A stretch of 9,808 nucleotides of DNA. Source: Pseudomonadota bacterium (GTDB lineage Bacteria > Desulfobacterota > Syntrophia > Syntrophales > UBA5619). The stretch's first letter is position 1. Every line of letters begins with the position of its first letter. This document shows, piece after piece, positions 1 through 7,012 of this stretch. Both the position numbers and the translations under genes were made by a program. The stretch lies in assembly GCA_018896355.1 (NCBI GenBank), contig JAHIMW010000026.1, forward strand, positions 1 to 9,808, given 5' to 3'. Under the pieces are notes generated by a model, which saw only the letters and a list, made by a program, of their open reading frames with translations, had not been told where the DNA came from and did no database searches.

Positions 1-379
1 CGGTCAACGGTCGGCACAATGGCATGGACCTCCCCGCGGAACCGCGCGTCCGGGAGGGCGTCCAACTGGATGTCGCAGGGCTGGCCGACCCGGATGGTGG
101 TGATGCTCGTTTCCGAGACATCCACCTCCACCTGCAGGGAGTTCATGTCGGCGATCGACACGACGGCGGCCTTGGCGTTGGCGGCGGCCCCGATGGGGGT
201 GACGATGTCGCCGATGTCCGCGTTCTTGGTCAAAACGACGGCATCGAAGGGGGCCCGGATCAGGGTGTAGTCAAGACTCGCCTCGGCGTTTTTCAGCGCG
301 GTTTCTTTCTGCGCCTGCCGGGCTTGATGATCTTCTCCGATTTTTCAATCTTCAGCTTTGCAATGTCTTCCGCAGGCAT
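1..379 (-). pseudogene. RND/HlyD-family periplasmic adaptor (membrane fusion protein), 3'-partial, N-terminally truncated and frameshifted
   Basis: Adaptors of this family link an inner-membrane RND or ABC pump to an outer-membrane channel across the periplasm. On the minus strand, from about 340 to the left edge, one frame reads as the end of the alpha-hairpin (QARQAQKETALKNAEASL), the returning lipoyl half (YTLIRAPFDAVV) and the start of the beta-barrel (SLQVEVDVSETSITTIRVGQ), and is still open at base 1. Upstream, the hairpin continues only in another frame: ATG at 379 with a GGAG box 6-8 nt before it, reading MPAEDIAKLKIEKSEKIIK, which hits TGA at 293-295. The downstream frame has its own TGA near 345, so neither frame spans the join. 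A single missing base around 323-335 would fuse them into one coiled coil. The signal peptide, first lipoyl half and first hairpin arm, which should precede this point, are absent from 380-695. Family assignment is firm; the frameshift could be a sequencing error, but the N-terminal loss could not. Confidence 0.8.
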
Positions 380-485
380 GACAGGCTCTCCAGAACAGGG
401 ACGGGCTCTATTTGTGGAATTCCCGCCTACTTATAACAGAACCCCGCCGACTTTGCCACACGGATATGGTTGCAGGGAAATGAAC

Positions 486-509
486 TATCCCGCAGCAAGC
501 TGCGGGGTA
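486..509. repeat. REP-like palindrome 1
   Basis: The arms 486-496 and 499-509 pair over 11 positions with one G-T wobble. The GC-rich core is CCCGCAGC, then AA, then GCTGCGGG. No T-run follows, so it does not look like an intrinsic terminator. The format, a GC-rich palindrome with central GCAAGC next to a second one of the same design, resembles REP/BIME-type elements that are spread between genes by RAYT transposases. That family link is an inference; no RAYT gene lies in the window. Confidence 0.55.
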
Positions 510-526
510 TCTAAGACGGCAAGGTA

Positions 527-540
527 CGAAGCAAGCTTCG
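527..540. repeat. REP-like palindrome 2
   Basis: The stem CGAAGC / GCTTCG (527-532 with 535-540) encloses AA, and GGG follows on the right. It shares the central GCAAGC of palindrome 1 and the pattern of G-run plus AT-rich flank on its right side (CGGGGTAT against CGGGGAAT), and lies about 18 bases after it in the same orientation. The two look like a tandem pair of one repeat family with diverged stems. The stem here is only 6 bp, so this member alone would be weak. Confidence 0.4.
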
Positions 541-572
541 GGGAATATGACCCGGAGAGATTTAATGCTTAA

Positions 573-601
573 TTTACTGACAGTTTTATGCTAACCATAT
601 T
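573..601 (+). promoter_or_regulatory. Weak sigma70-like promoter candidate for the molybdoenzyme operon
   Basis: TTTACT (573-578) and CATATT (596-601) are separated by 17 bases and each match the consensus boxes at 4 of 6 positions. The stretch is AT-rich and lies about 95 bases before the chosen start. An overlapping CTGACA at 577-582 is a better -35 box but has no matching -10 at a suitable distance. This is only a candidate; no operator was recognised. Confidence 0.25.
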
Positions 602-695
602 TTCGACGAAAGGAGCTTGTATTCAATTCAATTGCGTCAGCCTCCGCCGACGGATTCGGAGCCGGCCCGACACACGGGCGACGAGGGAGAACAGG

Positions 696-2855
696 ATGTC
701 TGAATTTCAATACTCGAACGCGGCCCGGGAGATGGAGGTCTACGGCTACGACTCGGTCGTGAAGAGCCACTGCCGCATGTGCCACGGGGGCTGCGGGGTA
801 CTGGTCTACGTGAAAGAAGGCAGGGTCGCTAAGATCGCCGGAGACCCCGACTGCCCGATCAACCACGGGACGCTGTGCAGCAAAGGCCTCGCCTCGACCC
901 AACTCGTCTACCACCCGGATCGCCTCACCCACCCGGTCAAGCGCATCGGGCCCAAAGGGAGCGGGCAGTGGGAGCGGATCTCCTGGAACGAGGCGCTGGA
1001 CACCATCGCCGAGCGGATGCTCCGGTACAAGGCCGAGTTCGGAGCCGAGTCGGTGGTCCTGGGCTACGGCACGGGCCGGGAGAACGAAGCGGCCATCTAC
1101 CGGATCTCCAACTACTTCGGGAGCCCCAACGTGCTCACCGCCGGGCACTTCTGCTACGGCCCCCGGATCTCCACGAGCATCATCACCTGCGGCTCGAACC
1201 CCATCGCCGACTACGAGAACAACCCCAAGTGCATCGTCGTCTGGGGCAACAACGTCGTCATCTCGAACCCCGACTGCTACAAGGGCGAGCCCTTCTCCCA
1301 GGCTCTGAACGCCGGCGCGAAGCTCATCGTCGTGGACCCGAGGCTCACCCGCGCCGCGGCCCGGGCCGACGTCTGGCTCCAATTGCGGCCCGGCACCGAC
1401 ACGGCCCTGGCCCTGGGCATGGCCAACGTGATCATCCAGGAAAAGCTCTACGACAAGGAGTTTGTCGACCACTACGTCCACGGGTGGGCGCCCTTCGTGG
1501 AGCGGGCGGCCGAGTACCCCCTGGAGCGGGTGGAGGCCATCACCGGCGTGCCTCGGGAGAAGATCGCCGAGGCGGCTCGCCTGTACGCCACTGTCAAGCC
1601 GGGTGTGATCCAGTGGGGCGTAGCCATCGAGCAGCAGGTCACGTGCGCCGACAACAACCGGGCGCTCATGGCGCTCATGGGCATCACGGGAAACCTCGAC
1701 GTCCCCGGCGGCCAGGTGCTCTTCAAGACCGCGAAGATCCGAAACGCGGCCGAGTTCGGAGCCCACAAGGCCCTCTCCAAAGAGCAGGAAGCGAAGCGCC
1801 TCGGAGGCGAGCGCTTCCGGCTGGCGGGCCACTTCGCGATCATCAACCCCAAGTGCGTCTGGGACGCGATCCTCGAAGAGAAGCCGTACCCGGTGAAGAT
1901 GCTCTTCTTCATCAGCTCGAACCCCGTCATGACCCGGGCCAACGCCGGAGAGGTCTATCGGGCACTGGAGAAGGTGGAGTTCATGGCCGTGGCCGACTTC
2001 TTCCTCACCCCCACGGCTGAACTCGCCGACATCGTGCTGCCCGCAGCCACCTGGCTCGAAATGGATTACCTGGGCGACTTCTGGAAACGCCACGGCTGGC
2101 TCCTCACGCGGCGCAAGGTGGTCCAAATCGGGGAGTGCCGCTCGGACCACGAGATGCTCAACGACCTGGCCCACCGCATCGGCCAGGGTGAGCACTGGTG
2201 GGACACCTTCGAGGGCGGGCTCGACCACATCCTCGAACCCATGGGCGTAACCTGGCAGGAGTTCAAGAAGCAGGACCGGGTCCGGGGCCCGGTAACCTAC
2301 TACAAGTACAAAGAGAAGGGCTTCTCGACGCCGACGCGGAAGATGGAGCTCTACTCGACTCTTCTCGAGAAGTGGGGCTACGACCCCCTGCCCCAGTACC
2401 GGGAGCCCCCGGAGAGCCCCGTGAGCCAGCCGGCGCTCCATGAGAAATTCCCCTACATCCTGATCACCGGGGCGCGCCAGCCGGGCTTCTTCCACGCCGA
2501 GAACCGCCAACTCCCCTGGACCCGCGAGCTCCACCGCGACCCGGTGGTCGAGATCCACCCCGACACGGCCGCCGCAGAAGGAATCGAGGACGGCGAGTGG
2601 GTCGTCCTGGAATCCCCGAGGGGCAAGATCCGGCAGCGGGCCAAGCTCACCGCCGGCATCGACCCCCGGGTCGTCTCTGCCCAGCACGCCTGGTGGTTCC
2701 CGGAGAAGCGCGACTCCGGGCACGGCTGGGCAGAGTCCAACGTGAACATCCTGACCGACAACTCCTATGAAAACTGCGACCCCGCCATGGGCGCGACCCA
2801 CATCCGGAGCCTGCTCTGCAAGATCTATCCAGAGGAGACGAGGAGGCCCCGATGA
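696..2855 (+). CDS. Soluble molybdopterin oxidoreductase, DMSO-reductase superfamily, catalytic subunit of unknown substrate
   Basis: This 719-residue protein is a complex-iron-sulfur molybdoenzyme large subunit. Near the N-terminus a [4Fe-4S] motif C26-x2-C29-x3-C33-x27-C61 ends in CSKG, as in polysulfide/thiosulfate reductase, nitrate reductase and formate dehydrogenase relatives. The residue at the molybdenum-ligand position appears to be Cys153 in HFCYGPR. The central molybdopterin domains run from about residue 78 to 500, and the C-terminal dinucleotide-binding barrel from about 584 to 705. There is no Tat or Sec signal, so it should act in the cytoplasm. I chose ATG 696 because GAGGGAGA lies 6-7 bases upstream and the conserved part begins soon after. 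The stop overlaps the start of the Fe-S subunit gene. Length and architecture resemble acetylene hydratase and the catalytic subunits of Psr/Phs or phenylacetyl-CoA oxidoreductases, but none of these can be chosen from the sequence. No membrane anchor or maturation chaperone is encoded alongside. Confidence 0.93.
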   Translation: MSEFQYSNAAREMEVYGYDSVVKSHCRMCHGGCGVLVYVKEGRVAKIAGDPDCPINHGTLCSKGLASTQLVYHPDRLTHPVKRIGPKGSGQWERISWNEALDTIAERMLRYKAEFGAESVVLGYGTGRENEAAIYRISNYFGSPNVLTAGHFCYGPRISTSIITCGSNPIADYENNPKCIVVWGNNVVISNPDCYKGEPFSQALNAGAKLIVVDPRLTRAAARADVWLQLRPGTDTALALGMANVIIQEKLYDKEFVDHYVHGWAPFVERAAEYPLERVEAITGVPREKIAEAARLYATVKPGVIQWGVAIEQQVTCADNNRALMALMGITGNLDVPGGQVLFKTAKIRNAAEFGAHKALSKEQEAKRLGGERFRLAGHFAIINPKCVWDAILEEKPYPVKMLFFISSNPVMTRANAGEVYRALEKVEFMAVADFFLTPTAELADIVLPAATWLEMDYLGDFWKRHGWLLTRRKVVQIGECRSDHEMLNDLAHRIGQGEHWWDTFEGGLDHILEPMGVTWQEFKKQDRVRGPVTYYKYKEKGFSTPTRKMELYSTLLEKWGYDPLPQYREPPESPVSQPALHEKFPYILITGARQPGFFHAENRQLPWTRELHRDPVVEIHPDTAAAEGIEDGEWVVLESPRGKIRQRAKLTAGIDPRVVSAQHAWWFPEKRDSGHGWAESNVNILTDNSYENCDPAMGATHIRSLLCKIYPEETRRPR

Positions 2856-3289
2856 ATCTCGAAATCGAAGAGGAGAAGTGCTGGGGCTGCAAGACCTGCG
2901 AAGTTGCGTGCAAACAGGAGAACGGCGCACCCGACGGCGTGAAGCTCATCCATATCGGGGAGGACGGGCCGCGGCAGGTGGACGGCCGATGGCACTTCGT
3001 CTTTCGTGCCAACCGCTGCCGGCACTGTGAAGCCCCCCCCTGCGCCGACGCCTGCGCCGTGACCGCGATCGTGAAGCGTGCCGACGGCATCGTGGTCCTG
3101 GACCGGGGGGAGTGCGTGGGCTGCCGCGCGTGCCTGGAGGCGTGCCCGTACGAAGCCATCGATTTCGACGAGTCGGCCAACGTCGCGGCAAAGTGCAACC
3201 TGTGCCACCACCGGGTGGACAGGGGCCTCCTGCCCGCCTGCGCAGACAACGTCTGCCTGGCCCACTGCATCCACCTCGCCGGGGCGTGA
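2852..3289 (+). CDS. Four-cluster ferredoxin-like electron-transfer subunit (DmsB/PhsB type)
   Basis: This 145-residue protein very likely passes electrons to or from the molybdoenzyme encoded just upstream; its ATG overlaps the upstream stop (ATGA), and GAGGAGG-like sequence precedes it. Seventeen cysteines fall in four groups: C10-x2-C-x2-C-x3-C20; C56-x2-C-x4-C-x3-C68; C88-x2-C-x2-C-x3-C98; and C115-x2-C118-x11-C130-x4-C135-x3-C139. This is the DmsB/NrfC/PhsB arrangement for four [4Fe-4S] clusters. Two details are odd: the last group has x4 rather than the usual x3 plus an extra Cys139, and the chain ends six residues after Cys139, whereas many relatives have a longer tail. There is no signal peptide, so it is cytoplasmic like its partner. 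Family is clear; the redox partner beyond the large subunit is unknown. Confidence 0.93.
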   Translation: MNLEIEEEKCWGCKTCEVACKQENGAPDGVKLIHIGEDGPRQVDGRWHFVFRANRCRHCEAPPCADACAVTAIVKRADGIVVLDRGECVGCRACLEACPYEAIDFDESANVAAKCNLCHHRVDRGLLPACADNVCLAHCIHLAGA

Positions 3290-3432
3290 AGATCGTCGAA
3301 CCCATAACCATCGCGCGATCGGAGGGGAAGAGCAAGCGGGTCCAAGACGAACGGCGCCCGTTCTAACGGTCTGTCCGCTCGAATGAAAAACCGTGGAAAT
3401 TCGAAGCAGCCGTCTATGGTGATGAGGGAGAA

Positions 3433-3471
3433 AAAAGCGGCGGGGCCACAAGGGCTCCGCCGCTTTTGTTT
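3433..3471. terminator. Bidirectional intrinsic terminator between convergent operons
   Basis: The arms 3437-3447 and 3453-3463 (GCGGCGG start, CCGCCGC end) pair over 11 positions with one G-T wobble and a 5-base loop. AAAA at 3433-3436 and TTTT at 3464-3467 extend the stem. On the plus strand it is followed by TTTTGTTTTT, and on the minus strand by a T6 run, so it can stop both the ferredoxin operon and ppdK, which meet here. Confidence 0.88.
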
Positions 3472-3502
3472 TTACCAACCTGTCGACCGGTGCATGAATC
3501 AC

Positions 3503-6259
3503 TTAGCTCTTCGCGCCTTTGGGACGAATACGTAACTTCTTGCTGCCGGCCTTGATCGCCGCCTGGGCCGCCGCGAGGCGCGCGATGGGCACGCGGAACG
3601 GCGAGCAGCTCACGTAGGTCAGGCCGGTCTCATAGCAGAAATCGACGGAGGCCGGATCGCCGCCCTGCTCGCCGCAGATGCCGATCTTGAGATCGGGGCG
3701 CGTGGCGCGGCCCTTCTCGACGGACATCCGGATGAGCATGCCGACGCCGTCCCGGTCGATGGTCTGGAAAGGATCGGCGGCTAAAAGCTTCTGGTCGAGG
3801 TATTCGTTCATGAAGCCGCCGATGTCGTCGCGGCTGAAGCCGAATGTCAACTGGGTCAGGTCGTTGGTGCCGAAGGAGAAGAATTCGCAGCTCTTCGCCA
3901 TCTGGTCGGAGAGCAGCGCGGCACGGGGGATCTCGATCATCGTGCCGTACTTGTAATCCAACTCCGCAATGCCGAACTGTTTCAGGATTTCGGCGTGAAC
4001 CTGATCCACGATCTTTCGGGTGACGACGATCTCGGAGACGTCGCAGGTCACCGGCACCATGATCTCCGGAATGCACTTCTTGCCGGCCAGGATCAGCTCG
4101 GCGGCGCCCTCGAAAATAGCGCGGATCTGCATCTCGCTCACCTCCGGATAGGTGACGCCGAGGCGAACGCCGCGGTGGCCCATCATCGGATTGGTTTCGT
4201 GCATCGCCTCGCCGCGCTTTTTGATCTCCTCCGGCGCGATGCCAAGCGCTTTGGCCAGCTCTGCCTGCTTCTCGGCCCCCTGCGGGACGAATTCGTGCAG
4301 CGGCGGGTCGAGGAGGCGGATCGTCACCGGCAGGCCTTCCATCGCCTCCAGCGTGCCTTTCAGGGAGGCCTTGACGAACGGGTAGAGTTCGTTCAGGGCG
4401 GCCTTGCGCTCCGCGGCGGTATTGCTGAGAATCATTTTGCGCAGGTAGAACAGCGGCTCATCGGAACCCTCGCCATAGAACATGTGCTCGGTACGGACCA
4501 GGCCGATCCCTTCGGCGCCGAAGCCGCGGGCTACCCGGGCGTCCGCCGGGGTGTCGGCGTTGGTGCGCACGCCCATCGTGCGGAACCTGTCGGCCATGGT
4601 CATGAATTGCTGGAAACGGGGATTCTCGGTCGCGTCCATCATCGGCAGGGAGCCAACATAGACATGGCCTATGGTGCCGTTCAGCGTGACGACATCGCCT
4701 TCCTTCAGCACGAGGTCGGAGCCGGTGATCCGGGCTGTTTTGGTTTTTGCGTCCACGTGGAGACCGCCCGCGCCGACGATGCAGCACTTGCCCCAGCCGC
4801 GGGCGACAAGCGCCGCGTGGGAGGTCATGCCGCCGCGGGCGGTGAGGATGCCGGCAGCAGCGCGCATCCCTTCGACGTCTTCCGGGTTGGTCTCTTCGCG
4901 AAGCAGGATGCACTTCCTGCCGGCGCGGAAGGAGGCGACGGCGTCCTCGGCGGTGAAGACCAGCACGCCGCAGGCCGCGCCGGGGCCGGCGGGCAGACCC
5001 TTGACGATCAGATGCGCGTCCTTTTCGGTTTTCGGATCGACGATCGGGTAGAGGAGTTCGTCTAACTGCTTGGGTTCGACGCGCATGACGGCGGTCTTTT
5101 CGGTGATGAGCCCCTCGTCCAGCATGTCGAGCGCCATGTTCAGCGCGGCGGTGCCGGTGCGCTTGCCGACGCGGCACTGCAGCATCCAGAGCTTTCCCTC
5201 CTGAATGGTGAACTCGATGTCGAGCATGTCGGTGAAGTGCTTTTCCAGGGTCGTCCGAATGGCGTCGAGCTCCCTGTAGGTCTCGGGCGTTGCGTGCTGC
5301 ATACTCACGAGGTGTTTGTTCTGCTCGTTCTTCGTATCGTCGTTGATCGGGCTCGGCGTTCGGATGCCGGCCACGACATCTTCGCCCTGGGCGTTCACCA
5401 GCCACTCGCCGTAGAACTTGTTGTCGCCGGTGGCCGGGTCACGGGTGAAGGCGACGCCGGTAGCGGAGGAATCGCCCATGTTGCCGAACACCATCGCCTG
5501 GACGTTGACGGCGGTGCCCCAGTCGTCCGGAATGCCCTCGATGCGGCGGTAGGAGACGGCTTTTTTGCCGTTCCAGCTTTTGAATACGGCCGCGATACCG
5601 CCCCACATCTGTTCCATCGGGTCGTCCGGGAAAGGTCTGCCGAGGTGTTGCTGAACCAGTTCCTTGAACGCTTCGGCGAGCATTTTGAGGTCGTCTGCGC
5701 CAAGATCGGTGTCGGATTTGCAGCCCTTCGCGTGCTTGACTTCGTCTAACTTTTCATCGAGGATTTTGCGGATGCCTTTTCCCAGGGAGGGTTCGAGGCC
5801 TTCCGCCTTCTCCATCACGACGTCGGCGTACATCATGATCAGGCGGCGGTAGGAATCCCAGACAAAGCGGGGGTTATTCGTTTTGGCGATGATGCCGGGA
5901 ATGGTCGCGGTGGAGAGGCCGACGTTGAGGATGGTGTCCATCATTCCGGGCATCGATGAGCGGGCGCCGGAGCGGCAGGAGAGCAGCAGCGGATTGACGG
6001 CGTCGCCGTATGTCATGCCCATGATCGTTTCGGTCTTCTTCAGCGCGGCGAGAACCTGGTCGGTCAGGCCGGGTGGGAGCTTGCAGCCGCCGGCGTAATA
6101 GGCCGTGCAGCACTCGGTGCTGACGGTGAAGCCCGCCGGTACGGGAATGCCCAGGGAACACATTTCCGCCAGGTTGGCGCCTTTGCCGCCCAGCAGGTTC
6201 TTGTCGCTTGCCGCGCCCTCGGCGGAACCGCCGCCGAATTCATAAACGTACTTGCTCAT
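3503..6259 (-). CDS. ppdK: Pyruvate, phosphate dikinase
   Basis: PPDK reversibly converts pyruvate, ATP and phosphate to phosphoenolpyruvate, AMP and pyrophosphate in the cytoplasm, serving gluconeogenesis or PPi-linked glycolysis in anaerobes. The 918-residue protein has the full family layout: an N-terminal ATP-grasp region to about residue 380 (NLLGGKGANLAEM near the start), the swivelling phosphohistidine domain around 420-505 with catalytic His481 in GGMTSHAA, and the C-terminal PEP/pyruvate barrel from about 520. The barrel includes FSFGTNDLTQLTFGFSRDD and catalytic Cys885 in YVSCSPFRVPIARL. Length is normal or slightly long for the family (about 870-910). Thr479, two residues before the His, is where PPDK regulatory proteins act in other systems; none is encoded here. 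ATG 6259 is preceded by AAGGAG at 8 nt. It follows lemA on the same strand after a 160-bp gap, so it probably has its own promoter. It ends at the shared terminator. Confidence 0.98.
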   Translation of the reverse strand: MSKYVYEFGGGSAEGAASDKNLLGGKGANLAEMCSLGIPVPAGFTVSTECCTAYYAGGCKLPPGLTDQVLAALKKTETIMGMTYGDAVNPLLLSCRSGARSSMPGMMDTILNVGLSTATIPGIIAKTNNPRFVWDSYRRLIMMYADVVMEKAEGLEPSLGKGIRKILDEKLDEVKHAKGCKSDTDLGADDLKMLAEAFKELVQQHLGRPFPDDPMEQMWGGIAAVFKSWNGKKAVSYRRIEGIPDDWGTAVNVQAMVFGNMGDSSATGVAFTRDPATGDNKFYGEWLVNAQGEDVVAGIRTPSPINDDTKNEQNKHLVSMQHATPETYRELDAIRTTLEKHFTDMLDIEFTIQEGKLWMLQCRVGKRTGTAALNMALDMLDEGLITEKTAVMRVEPKQLDELLYPIVDPKTEKDAHLIVKGLPAGPGAACGVLVFTAEDAVASFRAGRKCILLREETNPEDVEGMRAAAGILTARGGMTSHAALVARGWGKCCIVGAGGLHVDAKTKTARITGSDLVLKEGDVVTLNGTIGHVYVGSLPMMDATENPRFQQFMTMADRFRTMGVRTNADTPADARVARGFGAEGIGLVRTEHMFYGEGSDEPLFYLRKMILSNTAAERKAALNELYPFVKASLKGTLEAMEGLPVTIRLLDPPLHEFVPQGAEKQAELAKALGIAPEEIKKRGEAMHETNPMMGHRGVRLGVTYPEVSEMQIRAIFEGAAELILAGKKCIPEIMVPVTCDVSEIVVTRKIVDQVHAEILKQFGIAELDYKYGTMIEIPRAALLSDQMAKSCEFFSFGTNDLTQLTFGFSRDDIGGFMNEYLDQKLLAADPFQTIDRDGVGMLIRMSVEKGRATRPDLKIGICGEQGGDPASVDFCYETGLTYVSCSPFRVPIARLAAAQAAIKAGSKKLRIRPKGAKS

Positions 6260-6419
6260 TGAGATTACTCCTTCTTGTTTTTGTTTCCGGTCATTTTCAA
6301 AATCGAAAACCCGGCGTCACGCAAAAAACCGGTGACGTCCGATTTCAACCCTCGAGGCGCGGCCAATGCCCTTGAACAGACCGCCGCGCCCCGACCCTTT
6401 GTCCTCGGCTACAGACTTA
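6260..6419 (-). promoter_or_regulatory. ppdK 5' region with two inverted repeats
   Basis: The 160-bp gap between lemA and ppdK contains an inverted repeat CGTCAC (6315-6320) / GTGACG (6332-6337) about 56-78 bases before the ppdK start, and a longer-looped one, GGCGCGGC (6356-6363) / GCCGCGCC (6383-6390), just after lemA. The first could be an operator in the ppdK leader. The second has no T-run on the minus strand and is at most a poor terminator for lemA. No convincing -35/-10 pair was found. Confidence 0.3.
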
Positions 6420-6995
6420 TCAGAACTTGACCTGCGGCGTCGCCTTGGCGGCTGCCGGGGCCTCGAAGAAGGCGGCCTTCCCAAAGCCGAACATTCCGGC
6501 CAGCAAGTTCGCCGGGAAGCTGCGGATCGCCACGTTGTATCCCTGTACGGCGTCGTTGTACCGCTTCCTCTCGACCGCGATCCGGTTCTCCGTTCCCGCC
6601 AGTTCGTCTTGGAGCCGGAGGAAATTCTGGTTGGATTTGAGATCCGGGTATCTCTCAACGACGACGAGGAGCCGGCTCAGCGCGCCGGTCAGCTCGTTGT
6701 TCGCGTTGATCTTATCCGGGACCGTCGCCGCGCCGCCGACGCGCGCCCGGGCGTTGGTCACCTCCACGAGGACGTCCTTCTCCTGCTTCGCATAGCCCTT
6801 GACCGTCTCGATGAGGTTCGGGATCAGGTCGTAACGCCGCTGGAGCTGGTTTTCCACCTGCGCCCAGGCCGATTTGACCCCTTCATCGAGGGTGACGAAC
6901 CGGTTGTAGGTCCCCTTGAAGAAGGAGAAGAAAGAAACCGCCAGAACGACAATCACGATGACGGCGATGAGTAATATTTTCTTTCCGCTGGTCAT
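6420..6995 (-). CDS. lemA: LemA family membrane protein
   Basis: LemA proteins are small membrane-anchored, mostly helical proteins of unknown biochemical role. This 191-residue protein has one N-terminal transmembrane segment (about residues 6-26, ILLIAVIVIVVLAVSFFSFF) and then the family signatures: YNRFVTLDEGVKSAWAQVEN, QLQRRYDLIPNLIETVKGYA, YPDLKSNQNFLRLQDELAGT and ENRIAVERKRYN. The helical domain is therefore predicted outside the cytoplasm, with a short Ala-rich C-terminal tail. ATG 6995 has AGGAGG six bases upstream. It lies 17 bp after the nucleotidyltransferase-like gene and closes a three-gene set that begins with a TPM-domain protein, a common partner of LemA. Length is normal for the family. 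Confidence 0.96.
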   Translation of the reverse strand: MTSGKKILLIAVIVIVVLAVSFFSFFKGTYNRFVTLDEGVKSAWAQVENQLQRRYDLIPNLIETVKGYAKQEKDVLVEVTNARARVGGAATVPDKINANNELTGALSRLLVVVERYPDLKSNQNFLRLQDELAGTENRIAVERKRYNDAVQGYNVAIRSFPANLLAGMFGFGKAAFFEAPAAAKATPQVKF

Positions 6996-7012
6996 ACTCT
7001 ACCTCCTAATTT

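Larger units (their letters stand above)
380..695. other. Intergenic region between the broken adaptor gene and the molybdoenzyme operon
   Basis: This is 316 bases without a supportable gene. It is AT-richer than its flanks. It holds two REP-like hairpins (486-509 and 527-540), a weak sigma70-like promoter candidate near 573-601 and the ribosome binding site of the molybdoenzyme at 685-690. The molybdoenzyme frame stays open upstream to an ATG at 588, but residues from there are rich in Arg and Ser, show no family similarity, and that ATG has no good ribosome binding site, so I do not count it as coding. No remnants of the missing adaptor N-terminus were seen. Confidence 0.7.

Noticed and set aside
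24..572. Open frames on the plus strand over the first 570 bases
   Set aside because: They lie opposite the adaptor sequence, whose minus-strand frame has clear family motifs, and they run into the REP-like intergenic region; they are composition shadows.
588..695. N-terminal extension of the molybdoenzyme from ATG 588
   Set aside because: There is no good ribosome binding site at 588, the extra 36 residues are Arg/Ser-rich with no Tat twin-Arg plus hydrophobic pattern, and ATG 696 has a well-spaced GAGGGAGA.
591..2930. A 779-codon open frame antisense to the molybdoenzyme gene
   Set aside because: The sense frame has unmistakable family motifs and ribosome binding sites. The antisense frame has a low-complexity Val/Gly/Asp/Arg-rich composition and arises from the strong GC bias at third positions.
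3286..3366. A 26-codon GTG-started frame overlapping the stop of the Fe-S subunit gene
   Set aside because: It has no ribosome binding site and no recognisable motif. It is mentioned only as a possible frameshifted tail.
3995..5065. A 356-codon plus-strand frame opposite ppdK, and similar shorter ones
   Set aside because: The ppdK frame is complete with catalytic residues; the opposite frames show no motif and are GC-bias shadows.
6356..6390. Inverted repeat after lemA as a terminator
   Set aside because: The 8-bp arms enclose a 19-base loop and no T-run follows on the minus strand, so it is at best weak.
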